A DNA stretch of 32,706 nucleotides from Candidatus Curtissbacteria bacterium. GTDB taxonomy: Bacteria; Patescibacteriota; Microgenomatia; Curtissbacterales; GWA2-41-24. Each line of letters begins with the position of its first letter. Position 1 is the first letter of the stretch. The stretch spans positions 1 through 32,706 of the forward strand of contig JACPEV010000017.1 of the NCBI GenBank assembly GCA_016183325.1. Reading direction: 5' to 3'. The notes beneath the pieces are model-generated. The model did not search any database, had not been told where the DNA came from, and was given only the letters and a program-made list of their open reading frames with translations. The position numbers and the translations under genes are program-made. Shown here one piece after another: positions 15,134-24,551 of this stretch.

Positions 15134-16876
15134 TTACTCCTCGGCTACCCTCAACACCTCCTCAACCGTAGTCACCCCCTCAAGCACCTTCAAGAATCCG
15201 TCTTGTTTCATAGTAATCATTCCCTCAGAAACCGCCTCTGCCTCGATCGATTGAGCTGTTTCGTGATTTAATATCATCCTACTGATCTTCTCAGACACCA
15301 TCAAAACCTCAAAAATCCCAATTCGCCCAAGATACCCGGTGTTGTTGCATTCTCGACAACCTTTTCCTACGAAAAGCTCTATTTTCTTAACATTATCAAA
15401 GTTTTTTAAATTTCCCAAGCCCTCTTTTATACTAGCAGTTACCTCGGCAGTCGGTGCTTTAGAAACTTTACAAGCTGGGCAAACTATCCTCACAACCCGC
15501 TGCCCGACCACACAAGTCACCGTAGAAGCAATCAAATAAGGCTCCGCCTGCATATCTAAAAGCCGCGGGAGAGCACCAGATGCATTATTGGTGTGAAGTG
15601 ATGAAAATACTAAGTGTCCAGTTAAAGCCGCTTGAATCGCCAGTTCAGAGGTCTCTGTGTCACGAACCTCACCAACCATTATAATATTAGGGTCTTGTCT
15701 CAAAAACGATCTCAGACCTGAAGCAAAAGTCAAACCGGCCCCCACATTTACTTGCACCTGATTAACTCCCGCAATCTGATACTCAATCGGATCTTCCAAA
15801 GTCATAATGTTAACCCTAGTAGAGTTCAGCTTGGAAAGAATAGAGTAAAGAGTAGTCGTTTTACCGGAACCAGTCGGTCCACAAATCAATATTATTCCGT
15901 GAGGTCTCAAAATATTTTCCTCGAGGCGCCTTAAAGCCACGCCCCGAATGCCCAACTCCGGCAAGGTTGGTACACCACCACTCTTCTTAAGAAGTCTCAT
16001 AACCACTTTCTCACCAAAGGAAGTCGGCATCGTCGAAAGCCTCAAGTCAATTTCGTCCTGTCCCGCCTTAAAGTTAAATCTCGCGTCCTGAGGCAACCTT
16101 TTTTCATCAATCTTCATGTTTCCTAAAATCTTTATTCTCGAAACTATAGCGTCATGGATTCGTCGCGGAAGAATCAGTTTCTCATGCAAAATTCCGTCTA
16201 TTCGGTAACGAATCCTCGTTTCGTTCTCCAAAGGTTCTATATGGATATCAGAAGCCCTCACCTTTATTCCATACTCAAGGAGAGTTGAAACAATTCTGGC
16301 AATTGGTGCTTCCCCCAAAACACCAGTAATTGAAAGCTGAGGTGCAAAAGGTACAACCGACCCGACTGTTGCTTCCTTAAGCGCCTCTCCAACTTCCATC
16401 GAAAGACCACGAGCGTATTGTTCAGCTATCGATCTGGTAATGGCATCTGCAGTTGCGATGTATGGCCTGATGGCAAAACCGGATTTTTTCTCAATAAATT
16501 CCAAAACTGAAAGATCAAGAGGATCAACCATTGCCACCGACAAAGTTTCTCCTTCTTTGGCAATCGGTATCACTACAAATCTCTTAGCTACCTCCTCAGG
16601 CAAATAAGCTAAAACTTCAGGAGAAATAGGCTGTTGAGTCAAATCAACAAAGGGAACTCCTATTATCAAACCTTTAGCCGCTGCCAATTGTTCTTCTGTC
16701 ACCCAACCCATTTGAGACAAGATCTTCTCAACAGGCTCTTGTCTTCTTTTAGCTTCACTCTTTACGAAAGTAAGTTGCTGAGCAGTTAACAAACCTCTCT
16801 GGTAAAGAATATCCTCAATGTAAACGGCCTTAGTAGACACACTGGGGTTCTGGTTCTGGACAGAATCATTAGCCAT
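15134..16876 (-). CDS. pilB: type IV pilus extension ATPase
   Basis: From the ATG at 16876 this is a 580-residue PilB/GspE-family motor. An N-terminal MshEN-type domain (YIEDILYQRGLLTAQQL ... GVPFVDL) is followed by the secretion ATPase core. That core has Walker A GPTGSGKTT at about 333-341, TLEDPIEYQ, Walker B LRQDPNIIMVGEVRD, the His box HLVFSSLHTN, and the zinc-binding pairs CPAC and CREC typical of PilB. It hydrolyses ATP to polymerise pilin through PilC. The frame is open to 16963, but the MANDSVQ start gives the usual N-terminus; a TACACT box 13 nt upstream would fit it. First gene of the pilB-pilT-pilC operon. Confidence 0.95.
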   Translation of the reverse strand: MANDSVQNQNPSVSTKAVYIEDILYQRGLLTAQQLTFVKSEAKRRQEPVEKILSQMGWVTEEQLAAAKGLIIGVPFVDLTQQPISPEVLAYLPEEVAKRFVVIPIAKEGETLSVAMVDPLDLSVLEFIEKKSGFAIRPYIATADAITRSIAEQYARGLSMEVGEALKEATVGSVVPFAPQLSITGVLGEAPIARIVSTLLEYGIKVRASDIHIEPLENETRIRYRIDGILHEKLILPRRIHDAIVSRIKILGNMKIDEKRLPQDARFNFKAGQDEIDLRLSTMPTSFGEKVVMRLLKKSGGVPTLPELGIRGVALRRLEENILRPHGIILICGPTGSGKTTTLYSILSKLNSTRVNIMTLEDPIEYQIAGVNQVQVNVGAGLTFASGLRSFLRQDPNIIMVGEVRDTETSELAIQAALTGHLVFSSLHTNNASGALPRLLDMQAEPYLIASTVTCVVGQRVVRIVCPACKVSKAPTAEVTASIKEGLGNLKNFDNVKKIELFVGKGCRECNNTGYLGRIGIFEVLMVSEKISRMILNHETAQSIEAEAVSEGMITMKQDGFLKVLEGVTTVEEVLRVAEE

Positions 16877-16906
16877 AACTGGTTTACATAGTGTACAGCA
16901 AAACCC

Positions 16907-16924
16907 GCGTTTATTCCTAAACGC
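16907..16924. promoter_or_regulatory. short perfect dyad upstream of pilB
   Basis: GCGTTTA and TAAACGC around TTCC, about 30 bp before the pilB ATG and overlapping where a -35 box would lie. It could be an operator or a small hairpin. No second copy was noticed. Confidence 0.35.
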
Positions 16925-16979
16925 TAGGTAATTAACATCTCTTTTGATCATAACAAATCGCAAGCATCAATGGAAAACG

Positions 16980-17100
16980 TAAGAGGTTAGTTTTCTCCAG
17001 TAGACGTCATTCTGGAGCGTAGCGATAGAATCTTTTTAGATCCTATCAGTCGGCTTTCAGCCTCCTTCCAGGATGACTACTGGAAAGAACTAACCTCTTA
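16980..17100. repeat. nested palindromic element (outer 24-bp inverted repeat)
   Basis: The outer arms start TAAGAGGTTAGTT (16980) and end AACTAACCTCTTA (17100); they are 24 bp each with 22 matches. Inside is a GTCATTCTGGAGCG-family core (17006-17077): GTCATTCTGGA/TCCAGGATGAC ends and GATAGAATCT-TT-AGATCCTATC at the apex. The whole folds into one long cruciform. It separates pilB from holB, which are divergent. Related outer-arm sequence recurs near 11250 and 32540. Confidence 0.85.
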
Positions 17101-17107
17101 CTGGAAA

Positions 17108-17146
17108 ACCAATTTACAATTTACAATTTTCAATTTACAATTGACC
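17108..17146. repeat. AT-rich CAATTTACAATT repeat
   Basis: Short tandem units of CAATTTACAAT and TTTTCAATT directly before the GTG start of the delta'-like gene. It belongs to the loose family of ATTG/CAAT-rich repeats also seen in carB (26754-26848). A TACAAT inside it could act as a -10 box. Confidence 0.5.
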
Positions 17147-17151
17147 ATACT

Positions 17152-17832
17152 GTGTCTACTTTTCAAAGTTACCTCATAATTGGTAGAGGGGATAAAAAAA
17201 GGGGGGAAACCGCTAGTATTGCCAAAGAACTTGGCATAAACATCAATAAGATCTCCCCTGATATTTTTATTATCTCTCCTGTAAAAAAAAGCGTATCTAT
17301 CGATCAAATTCGCGAGCTAAAACAGCACATTTTCCAAAAACCGGTTAAAGATAAATATAAATTTATCCTAATCGAACAAGCCGAAAAGCTAACTAAAGAG
17401 GCCCAAAACGCACTCCTCAAGATATACGAAGAACCTCCCACTCATGCAATCATTGTCCTTGAAGCAAACGACAAATCACAAATTCTTCCAACAATCCAAT
17501 CTCGGGCAATAATCAAACAAATTTATGACGATAAATTCCAAACAGATGATATTAAATTATTAGAAGAAAATAAAATCGAATCTTTGCTAGAAAAAATTTC
17601 ACGAGTAGAAAATCCCACCGACTGGCTCGATAACCAGGTTATCCACCTCTACAACCAGCTAAAGCAAATTATCCGTGATAATCCGCAATCAAGACGCAAA
17701 AATCATCATACTTATTCAACAGAAAAAATCTCCGAAACTATCCAAAAATGTATCATGGCCAAAGAAATGATCAACGCTAACGTCAACCCCAAATTCGCCC
17801 TAGCCAACCTCATCTTCTCAATCCATCTCTAG
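17152..17832 (+). CDS. holB: DNA polymerase III delta'-like clamp-loader subunit
   Basis: A 226-residue AAA+ fold protein. The middle part is diagnostic: FILIEQAEKLTKEAQNALLKIYEEPP (about 79-104), then a strand (AIIVLEAND) and the SRA sensor/arginine-finger motif in ILPTIQSRAIIKQ. This is the pattern of delta'/DnaX clamp-loader subunits. The N-terminal P-loop is degenerate (IIGRGDKKRG), which is normal for delta'. It is shorter than the roughly 330-residue proteobacterial protein, as is usual in reduced genomes. The start is GTG with no Shine-Dalgarno sequence. It would help load the sliding clamp and fits the neighbouring gyrase genes. Confidence 0.8.
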   Translation: MSTFQSYLIIGRGDKKRGETASIAKELGININKISPDIFIISPVKKSVSIDQIRELKQHIFQKPVKDKYKFILIEQAEKLTKEAQNALLKIYEEPPTHAIIVLEANDKSQILPTIQSRAIIKQIYDDKFQTDDIKLLEENKIESLLEKISRVENPTDWLDNQVIHLYNQLKQIIRDNPQSRRKNHHTYSTEKISETIQKCIMAKEMINANVNPKFALANLIFSIHL

Positions 17833-17873
17833 AAAGTACCCTCATCCACTCCCGATGTGGAAAATCTAGCAAA

Positions 17874-17904
17874 GTCAGTTGTCAAATGTCAGTTGTCAGT
17901 TGTT
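17874..17904. repeat. TGTCARTTGTCA-type repeat
   Basis: Units such as TCAGTTGTCAAATGTCAG, then TTGTCAGTTG. The same family is at 18165-18197 and 32264-32296, always abutting another palindromic element or a gene start. Confidence 0.65.
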
Positions 17905-18065
17905 CACGAGTTTCGCACATGATGTCATCCTGGAGCGAATCCGGCTCAGCCGGAGAAGCGATAGGATCTACTTTAAGAATTAAGATTCTATCCTATCAGT
18001 TCCTTCCAGGACGGTCGTTGCCACTCCAGAATGACAGATGAAAGTAGTTTAGTGCGAAACTCGTG
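17905..18065. repeat. nested palindromic element (outer 14-bp perfect inverted repeat)
   Basis: CACGAGTTTCGCAC (17905-17918) and GTGCGAAACTCGTG (18052-18065) are perfect outer arms. The core has TGTCATCCTGGAG (from 17923) and CTCCAGAATGACA (to 18036), with GATAGGATCT and AGATTCTATC arms at the apex. Its right outer arm recurs alone near 10532. With the flanking repeats it fills the 17833-18092 gap, where no gene is seen. Confidence 0.85.
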
Positions 18066-18092
18066 TTGTTAATAAAGTAGCCTCAAATTTAC

Positions 18093-18121
18093 TTGATCCA
18101 AAGCCAAATTTCTGCTAGAAT
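18093..18121 (+). promoter_or_regulatory. promoter upstream of gyrB
   Basis: TTGATC (18093-18098) and TAGAAT (18116-18121) are 17 bp apart, with a TGC extended -10. Transcription should start near 18128, at or next to the ATG of a short leader ORF and about 78 nt before gyrB. Confidence 0.75.
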
Positions 18122-18128
18122 TGACAGA

Positions 18129-18185
18129 ATGGCGCGAAGTCTGCAACACTATATTTTGGTCAAATTGTCAAATGTCAATTGTTAA
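18129..18185 (+). CDS. 18-codon leader ORF before gyrB
   Basis: An ATG 7 nt after the TAGAAT box opens MARSLQHYILVKLSNVNC, which ends in a TAA within the TGTCAATTG repeat. It may be a leader peptide. Alternatively it is the stump of an original leaderless N-terminus cut by the repeat. gyrB starts 20 nt later without a ribosome-binding site, so re-initiation is possible. Confidence 0.35.
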   Translation: MARSLQHYILVKLSNVNC

Positions 18186-18197
18186 TTGTCAATTGTT
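18165..18197. repeat. TGTCAATTG-type repeat in the gyrB leader
   Basis: Tandem units (TTGTCAAATGTCAATTGTT, then AATTGTCAATTGTT) end 9 nt before the gyrB ATG. Same family as 17874-17904 and 32264-32296. Confidence 0.65.
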
Positions 18198-18199
18198 AA

Positions 18200-20251
<2,052 letters not shown>

Positions 20252-20259
<8 letters not shown>

Positions 20260-20902
20260 CATGGATCACTTTTTAGAAGACCCGCGAATAACTGAACAAC
20301 AGATCATTAAGGAACAGTACGAGACGTGGAATGATTTAATTGAGCAAAGAGGGGAAAAAGGTGATCTGGGGGCTTCCGATAAAGATTGGAAGTTTACATT
20401 ACAAAGAAAAGATTATGAAGATTCTCTTTTTACAGCTGAAAGTATTTGGGCCTATCAACTACCTGAAGATTTACCATTGGAAAAATATATGCCACGAGAG
20501 AATATTCCAATAAAAACCGCCAAAGGTGAAAAATGGCTAGCTTTTAAAATTAACCCAGAGGATCCTTTCCGTTCAAAAGTCGGCTACTTTACCGAAGAGG
20601 ATCAAAGATTCTATGCCACTCAAGCCCTTGAAATTTTTTTGTCAAATCTCGGAAGAGCTATCCAAAGGGTGATCTGGGCTCAAACTTTAGCACCAGATGC
20701 GCATGGAAGACAACAAGAATTTTACTCTTACCTAAAAGAATATCCCAGAGATGAGGATGCTGTTAAATTTAGCGACGATCCTGAAGGAAAAGTTGTTGAA
20801 GATTTCGAGCCTATGAACGGACAAAGTCGTGAAAGATTAGAATTTCTGCTAAGCCAGGTTCAACAAGGAAACATACTAGAAAGGAACCATGCCAGTGGTT
20901 GA
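20252..20902 (+). CDS. hypothetical soluble protein between gyrB and gyrA
   Basis: A 216-residue acidic, soluble protein starting MSNMDHFLEDPR; an ATG at 20261 is an alternative. It has many Glu, Asp, Gln and Trp residues (EQYETWNDLIEQRGEKGD, AESIWAYQLPEDLPLEKYM) and a likely helical middle (YATQALEIFLSNLGRAIQRVIW). There are no membrane segments or metal motifs. I recognise no family. It starts inside the third gyrB-end copy, and its last codons overlap the gyrA 5' relic, so it looks inserted into an original gyrB-gyrA junction. Confidence 0.65.
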
Positions 20903-20942
20903 TATCGGAAAAATACAACCGGTAAAAATACAAACTAACTGA
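20889..20942 (+). pseudogene. relic of the gyrA 5' end
   Basis: The 17-codon ORF MPVVDIGKIQPVKIQTN parallels the gyrA start [14 protein letters not shown], and the DNA shares GGAAAAATACAAC-GGTA with one mismatch in 18. An AAGGA lies just upstream. The coding match stops after about 12 codons. It suggests that DNA now holding the YerC-like gene separated a duplicated gyrA start from gyrA. Confidence 0.6.
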
Positions 20943-21002
20943 CAACATGAGAGAGAATTTGAGAAAATAACTTGAGTGTTCTATAAACATAATCATCGCT
21001 TT

Positions 21003-21036
21003 TTGACTATTTACCATACTACAGAGTATGGTAATT
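21003..21036 (+). promoter_or_regulatory. promoter with overlapping palindromic operator
   Basis: TTGACT (21003-21008) and TATGGT (21027-21032) lie 18 bp apart. A perfect dyad with arms TACCATACT and AGTATGGTA around ACAG (21012-21033) covers the spacer and -10 box. The gene it precedes encodes a TrpR-like repressor, so autoregulation is likely. Confidence 0.65.
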
Positions 21037-21043
21037 AATAAAA

Positions 21044-21601
21044 ATGGCAAAATTTGCAATAATTCCGAAATTGAATAAGAAGCAAAGACAAGAACTAATG
21101 CTCGCCCTTTGCCACGCAATCGCCCAAATGAAAAAACCGGAAGAAGCTGCAAAACTCTTAACAGACTTACTTTCACCCCAAGAAACAGAAATGATTGCCA
21201 AAAGATTAGAAATCGCCAAACTGCTAATTCAAGGTAAAACTTATGAAGAAATCAGAAAAATATTAAAATCTGGATATGCAACAATCGCCAGAGTCAATAC
21301 CTGGCTCAACATTTCCGGTGAAGGTTTTAAACTCGCCTTCATAAGAAGACAAAAACCGCTGATCAAAGAACCGACAATAGAGGAAAAATATGACCCATTC
21401 AGCTGGTATAATTTCAAAAGACGTTATTCAATGTACTTCGGAGTTGAACTTTTCATAGAAGAACTGATTAAACAAAGTAATAAAAACCAACGCAATAAAA
21501 TATTTACCATACTACAGAGTATGGAAAATAAACCCAATATCTTCAAAAGAATCAACAGGGAAGTTCAAGAACAATTTTCTAAACGGGCTTTAAACACGTA
21601 A
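21044..21601 (+). CDS. TrpR/YerC-family DNA-binding regulator with C-terminal extension
   Basis: A 185-residue protein. Residues about 15-100 match the TrpR/YerC-YecD fold: ELMLALCHAIAQMKKPEEAAKLLTDLL, then LSPQETEMIAKRLEIAKLLIQGKTYEEI. The helix-turn-helix KSGYATIARVNTWL follows (compare TGASTATISRVKRCL in YerC proteins). The remaining 85 residues are a basic extension not seen in the roughly 100-residue family members. It should be a dimeric repressor; the effector is unknown. A perfect palindrome overlaps its promoter and 22 bp of it recur inside its own 3' coding region. It sits between the gyrA relic and gyrA, possibly as a small acquired cassette. Confidence 0.8.
   Translation: MAKFAIIPKLNKKQRQELMLALCHAIAQMKKPEEAAKLLTDLLSPQETEMIAKRLEIAKLLIQGKTYEEIRKILKSGYATIARVNTWLNISGEGFKLAFIRRQKPLIKEPTIEEKYDPFSWYNFKRRYSMYFGVELFIEELIKQSNKNQRNKIFTILQSMENKPNIFKRINREVQEQFSKRALNT
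21503..21524. promoter_or_regulatory. second copy of the operator palindrome, inside the regulator gene
   Basis: The 22 bases starting TTTACCATACT and ending AGAGTATGG repeat the promoter dyad exactly except at the last arm bases. The centres are 493 bp apart, close to a whole number of helical turns (about 47). It is coding (FTILQSME). It may be an auxiliary operator for looping or a roadblock before gyrA. Confidence 0.55.
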
Positions 21602-21629
21602 ACCTATGGCTGACAGAGGAAACTAAACC

Positions 21630-24203
21630 ATGGCCGAGATTGGAAAAATACAACAGGTAGAGATCATAGACGAGATGCAAAAGTCCTACTTGGACTACGC
21701 AATGTCGGTTATCGTTGCCCGTGCATTGCCCGATGTACGAGATGGTTTGAAACCAGTCCACAGAAGAATCATCTATGCAATGCAGCGTTTGGGTCTTTCG
21801 CATAGCGCCCACTACAGCAAAAGCGCCAAAGTGGTCGGGGAAGTTCTCGGCAAATATCACCCGCACGGAGACGCTCCTGTTTACGAAGCCTTAGTCCGCA
21901 TGGCTCAGGATTTTTCAATGAGAAATCCTCTGATAGACGGTCAGGGCAATTTCGGCTCGGTGGACGGCGACCCACCGGCCGCTATGAGATACACAGAAGC
22001 GAGGCTCGCACTAATCGCCGAAACTCTTCTCTACGACCTAGACAAAAATACTGTCGACTTTGTCGATAACTTCGATGGAACCCTCAAAGAACCTGTATTC
22101 CTGCCTGCAACCCTTCCAAATCTTCTGGTAAACGGCACCTCCGGAATCGCAGTCGGAATGGCCACCAATATTCCACCACACAATCTAAACGAAGTCATCG
22201 ACGCAATACTGCACTTAGTCGACAAACCGGAAGCTACAGTTGAGGATCTCATGGAATTCATCAAAGGTCCGGATTTTCCAACCGGCGCCCAAATTTACGA
22301 TATTTCAGAAATCACCGCAGCTTATGCAACCGGCCGAGGCAAAATTATGATGAGGGCCAAAGCTGATATCGAAGAGGCCAAAAGCGGCAAGTTCCAAATT
22401 ATAATCACTGAAATTCCATACCAAGTCAACAAAGCAACACTCGTCACCAAAATCGCCGACCTTGTCAAAGATAAAAAACTCGATGGCATTTCCGATCTTC
22501 GTGATGAATCCGACAGAAAAGGTCTAAGAGTCGTAGTTGAGTTAAAACGCGATGCCAGACCAAAATCAGTTCTTAATAATCTTTACAAACACACAGCCAT
22601 GCAGCAATCGTTTCCAGTAAATATCGTAGCCCTCATCGAAGGTGTTCCGCAAACCCTAACCCTCAAGATGATTCTTGAGCAGTTCGTAAAACATCGCCAA
22701 AAAGTTATCACCCGCAGGTCCCAATTTGAACTCGACGAAGCCAAAAAAAGAGCCCATATCCTCGAAGGCTTAAAAATCGCCGTCGACAATATCGACGCCG
22801 TCATCGAAACTATCAAAAAGAGTAAAGATACGCAGGATGCCAAAGTTAACTTGATGCAAAAATTCAAGCTAACAGAAGTCCAGTCCCTGGCCATCTTGGA
22901 CATGCAGCTCAAGCGTCTGGCCGCTCTTGAGCGCCAAAAAATCGAAGAAGAACTGAAAATGACTCTTGAGGAAATCACTTATCTTGAAGACCTTTTATCT
23001 CATCCGGAAAAAATCCTAACCGTCATAAAATCCGAACTTAAAAAATTAAAAGAAAGATTTGGTAACGAAAGAAGAACTCGCGTTTTCAAACAAAAAATAG
23101 GGGAGTTCTCGGAAGAAGATTTAATCCCTAATGAGGCAACTATTGTCACAATTACTCAAGCGGGATATGTCAAAAGGCAAGATATCGGGTCGTTCCGTAC
23201 TCAAAGGCGAGGCGGCAAAGGCATTTCCGGCATAACCACCAAAGAGGAAGATATCGTCGCCCAGCTTTTTGCAGCCAATACCCATGACAACCTTTTGTTC
23301 TTTACAGATAAAGGGAGGGTCTTTCAGCTTAAAGTCTACGATCTTCCAGAATCATCCCGCGTTTCCAAAGGCGTTGCCATAGTCAACCTTCTTGATCTTG
23401 GTCAAGATGAAAAAGTTCTTTCAATTCTGCCGATTAAAAAATTAAAGCCCGGCGAAGCTGGAGCAAAATTCGTCATGATGGCAACCAAAAATGGAGCAGT
23501 TAAAAAAACAGCTATAGCCTCTTATGAATCAATCAGAAGAACGGGAATTATTGCCGTCAAACTTTCACCGGGCGATCAGCTGAGGTGGGCAAAACTTACG
23601 GTCGGATCAGATTTCGTATTTCTAGTTTCCAAAAAAGGCCTCTCCATAAAATTCATTGAACAGGACATCCGCCCTATGGCCAGAGACACCATGGGTGTCA
23701 GAGGAATCAAAATTAAACCGGGTGATGAATTAATCGGCATGGACGTGATTGCCAAAAACGACGATAAAGCAGATCTTTTAGTTGTTACCGAAAAAGGTAT
23801 CGGCAAGAAAACTCCAATTTCTGCCTGGCCAAAACAACTAAGAGGAGGCGTTGGCGTCAAAGCTGCAAATCTCACCGAAAAAACAGGGCAACTAGTCACC
23901 GCCCAAATATTAACTCGCGAAGACGAAGCTTTGATCATTACTTCACAAAAAGGCCAGGTTATGAGAACAACCCTGCGTTCAATTCCGCGCTTAACCCGCG
24001 ACACACAGGGAGTCATCATCATGCGCCTCACATCGGGTGATAAAGTGGCTGCAGCAACAGTAGTTAAAAAAAGGAGAGAAGAAGACGAAGAATCAGAAAC
24101 AGAGCAAAGCAAAAAAGAGGCAAACTCAGCTACCAACAGTACTAAATCACCCTCGTCAGTTGTAGCAAAACCAAATGTTGTTAAAAAGACCAAAAAACGC
24201 TAG
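21630..24203 (+). CDS. gyrA: DNA gyrase subunit A
   Basis: An 857-residue subunit that cuts and rejoins DNA. The N-terminal breakage domain has [17 protein letters not shown] and the catalytic tyrosine in MRYTEARL (about Tyr121). The C-terminal beta-pinwheel contains the GyrA box QRRGGKG (about 525-531), which marks it as gyrase rather than topoisomerase IV. The last 50 residues are a low-complexity charged tail ([14 protein letters not shown] ... KKTKKR). AGAGG lies 10 nt before the ATG. It is separated from gyrB by two extra genes, although gyrB-gyrA adjacency is the common arrangement. Confidence 0.97.
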   Translation: MAEIGKIQQVEIIDEMQKSYLDYAMSVIVARALPDVRDGLKPVHRRIIYAMQRLGLSHSAHYSKSAKVVGEVLGKYHPHGDAPVYEALVRMAQDFSMRNPLIDGQGNFGSVDGDPPAAMRYTEARLALIAETLLYDLDKNTVDFVDNFDGTLKEPVFLPATLPNLLVNGTSGIAVGMATNIPPHNLNEVIDAILHLVDKPEATVEDLMEFIKGPDFPTGAQIYDISEITAAYATGRGKIMMRAKADIEEAKSGKFQIIITEIPYQVNKATLVTKIADLVKDKKLDGISDLRDESDRKGLRVVVELKRDARPKSVLNNLYKHTAMQQSFPVNIVALIEGVPQTLTLKMILEQFVKHRQKVITRRSQFELDEAKKRAHILEGLKIAVDNIDAVIETIKKSKDTQDAKVNLMQKFKLTEVQSLAILDMQLKRLAALERQKIEEELKMTLEEITYLEDLLSHPEKILTVIKSELKKLKERFGNERRTRVFKQKIGEFSEEDLIPNEATIVTITQAGYVKRQDIGSFRTQRRGGKGISGITTKEEDIVAQLFAANTHDNLLFFTDKGRVFQLKVYDLPESSRVSKGVAIVNLLDLGQDEKVLSILPIKKLKPGEAGAKFVMMATKNGAVKKTAIASYESIRRTGIIAVKLSPGDQLRWAKLTVGSDFVFLVSKKGLSIKFIEQDIRPMARDTMGVRGIKIKPGDELIGMDVIAKNDDKADLLVVTEKGIGKKTPISAWPKQLRGGVGVKAANLTEKTGQLVTAQILTREDEALIITSQKGQVMRTTLRSIPRLTRDTQGVIIMRLTSGDKVAAATVVKKRREEDEESETEQSKKEANSATNSTKSPSSVVAKPNVVKKTKKR

Positions 24204-24259
24204 AATCAATGGAAACAAAAGAATGATATTTCGCTACAAGAAAAAATTGCTTTACTATC

Positions 24260-24285
24260 AAGAAGCCTCCGGGCTTCTTTTTTTT
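24260..24285 (+). terminator. Rho-independent terminator after gyrA
   Basis: AAGAAGCC-tccg-GGCTTCTT followed by a run of T. It lies 57 bp after the gyrA stop and isolates it from the GIY-YIG element and carAB. Confidence 0.93.
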
Positions 24286-24297
24286 GCAAGTAAGTAA

Positions 24298-24545
24298 TGT
24301 CATTCTGGAGCGAACACAGTGAGCGATAGAATCTAATGAAGCAATATTTCGTCTACATAATGACTAACGTCAGAAACACAGTGCTTTACATAGGAATCAC
24401 TAACAATTTGATAAGACGTGTATACCAACACAAAAACAAATTAATCAAAGGATTCACCCAAAAATACAACCTTACAAAACTTGTCTACTATTTGGAAAGA
24501 CTTATATCAAGAGATCCTATCGGGCTCGCGCCCTCCAGGATGACA
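24298..24545. mobile_element. palindromic element carrying a GIY-YIG ORF at its apex
   Basis: The ends TGTCATTCTGGAG (24298-24310) and CTCCAGGATGACA (24533-24545) match in 12 of 13 positions. The inner arms GCGATAGAATCT (to 24333) and AGATCCTATCG (from 24512) pair as in the empty copy at 17006-17077. There only TTT lies between the inner arms; here about 178 bp are inserted, holding most of a GIY-YIG ORF. The right arm encodes the ORF's last residues and ends just before carA. Confidence 0.75.
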
Positions 24546-24551
24546 AAATAA
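24336..24551 (+). CDS. truncated GIY-YIG nuclease ORF
   Basis: A 71-residue ORF with the GIY-YIG N-terminal half: YFVYIMT (GIY-like), VLYIG (YIG), [12 protein letters not shown] (the conserved arginine) and [14 protein letters not shown]. Full-length stand-alone members run to about 85-95 residues and include a C-terminal helix with REK/KGW motifs. Here that part is missing. The chain switches after LVYY to [17 protein letters not shown], encoded by the right arm of the palindrome. The catalytic glutamate position is doubtful. It may be inactive, or its tail may be a normal consequence of living inside the element. It ends immediately before the carA ATG. Confidence 0.7.
   Translation: MKQYFVYIMTNVRNTVLYIGITNNLIRRVYQHKNKLIKGFTQKYNLTKLVYYLERLISRDPIGLAPSRMTK

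Noticed and set aside
17116..17150. Short tandem AT repeats as a CRISPR or replication-origin DnaA-box cluster
   Set aside because: No TTATCCACA-type DnaA boxes and no spacer structure. It looks like the dispersed ATTG-type repeat.
23576..24193. 205-codon minus-strand ORF
   Set aside because: It lies entirely antisense to gyrA, whose domains are clear; a typical shadow frame.
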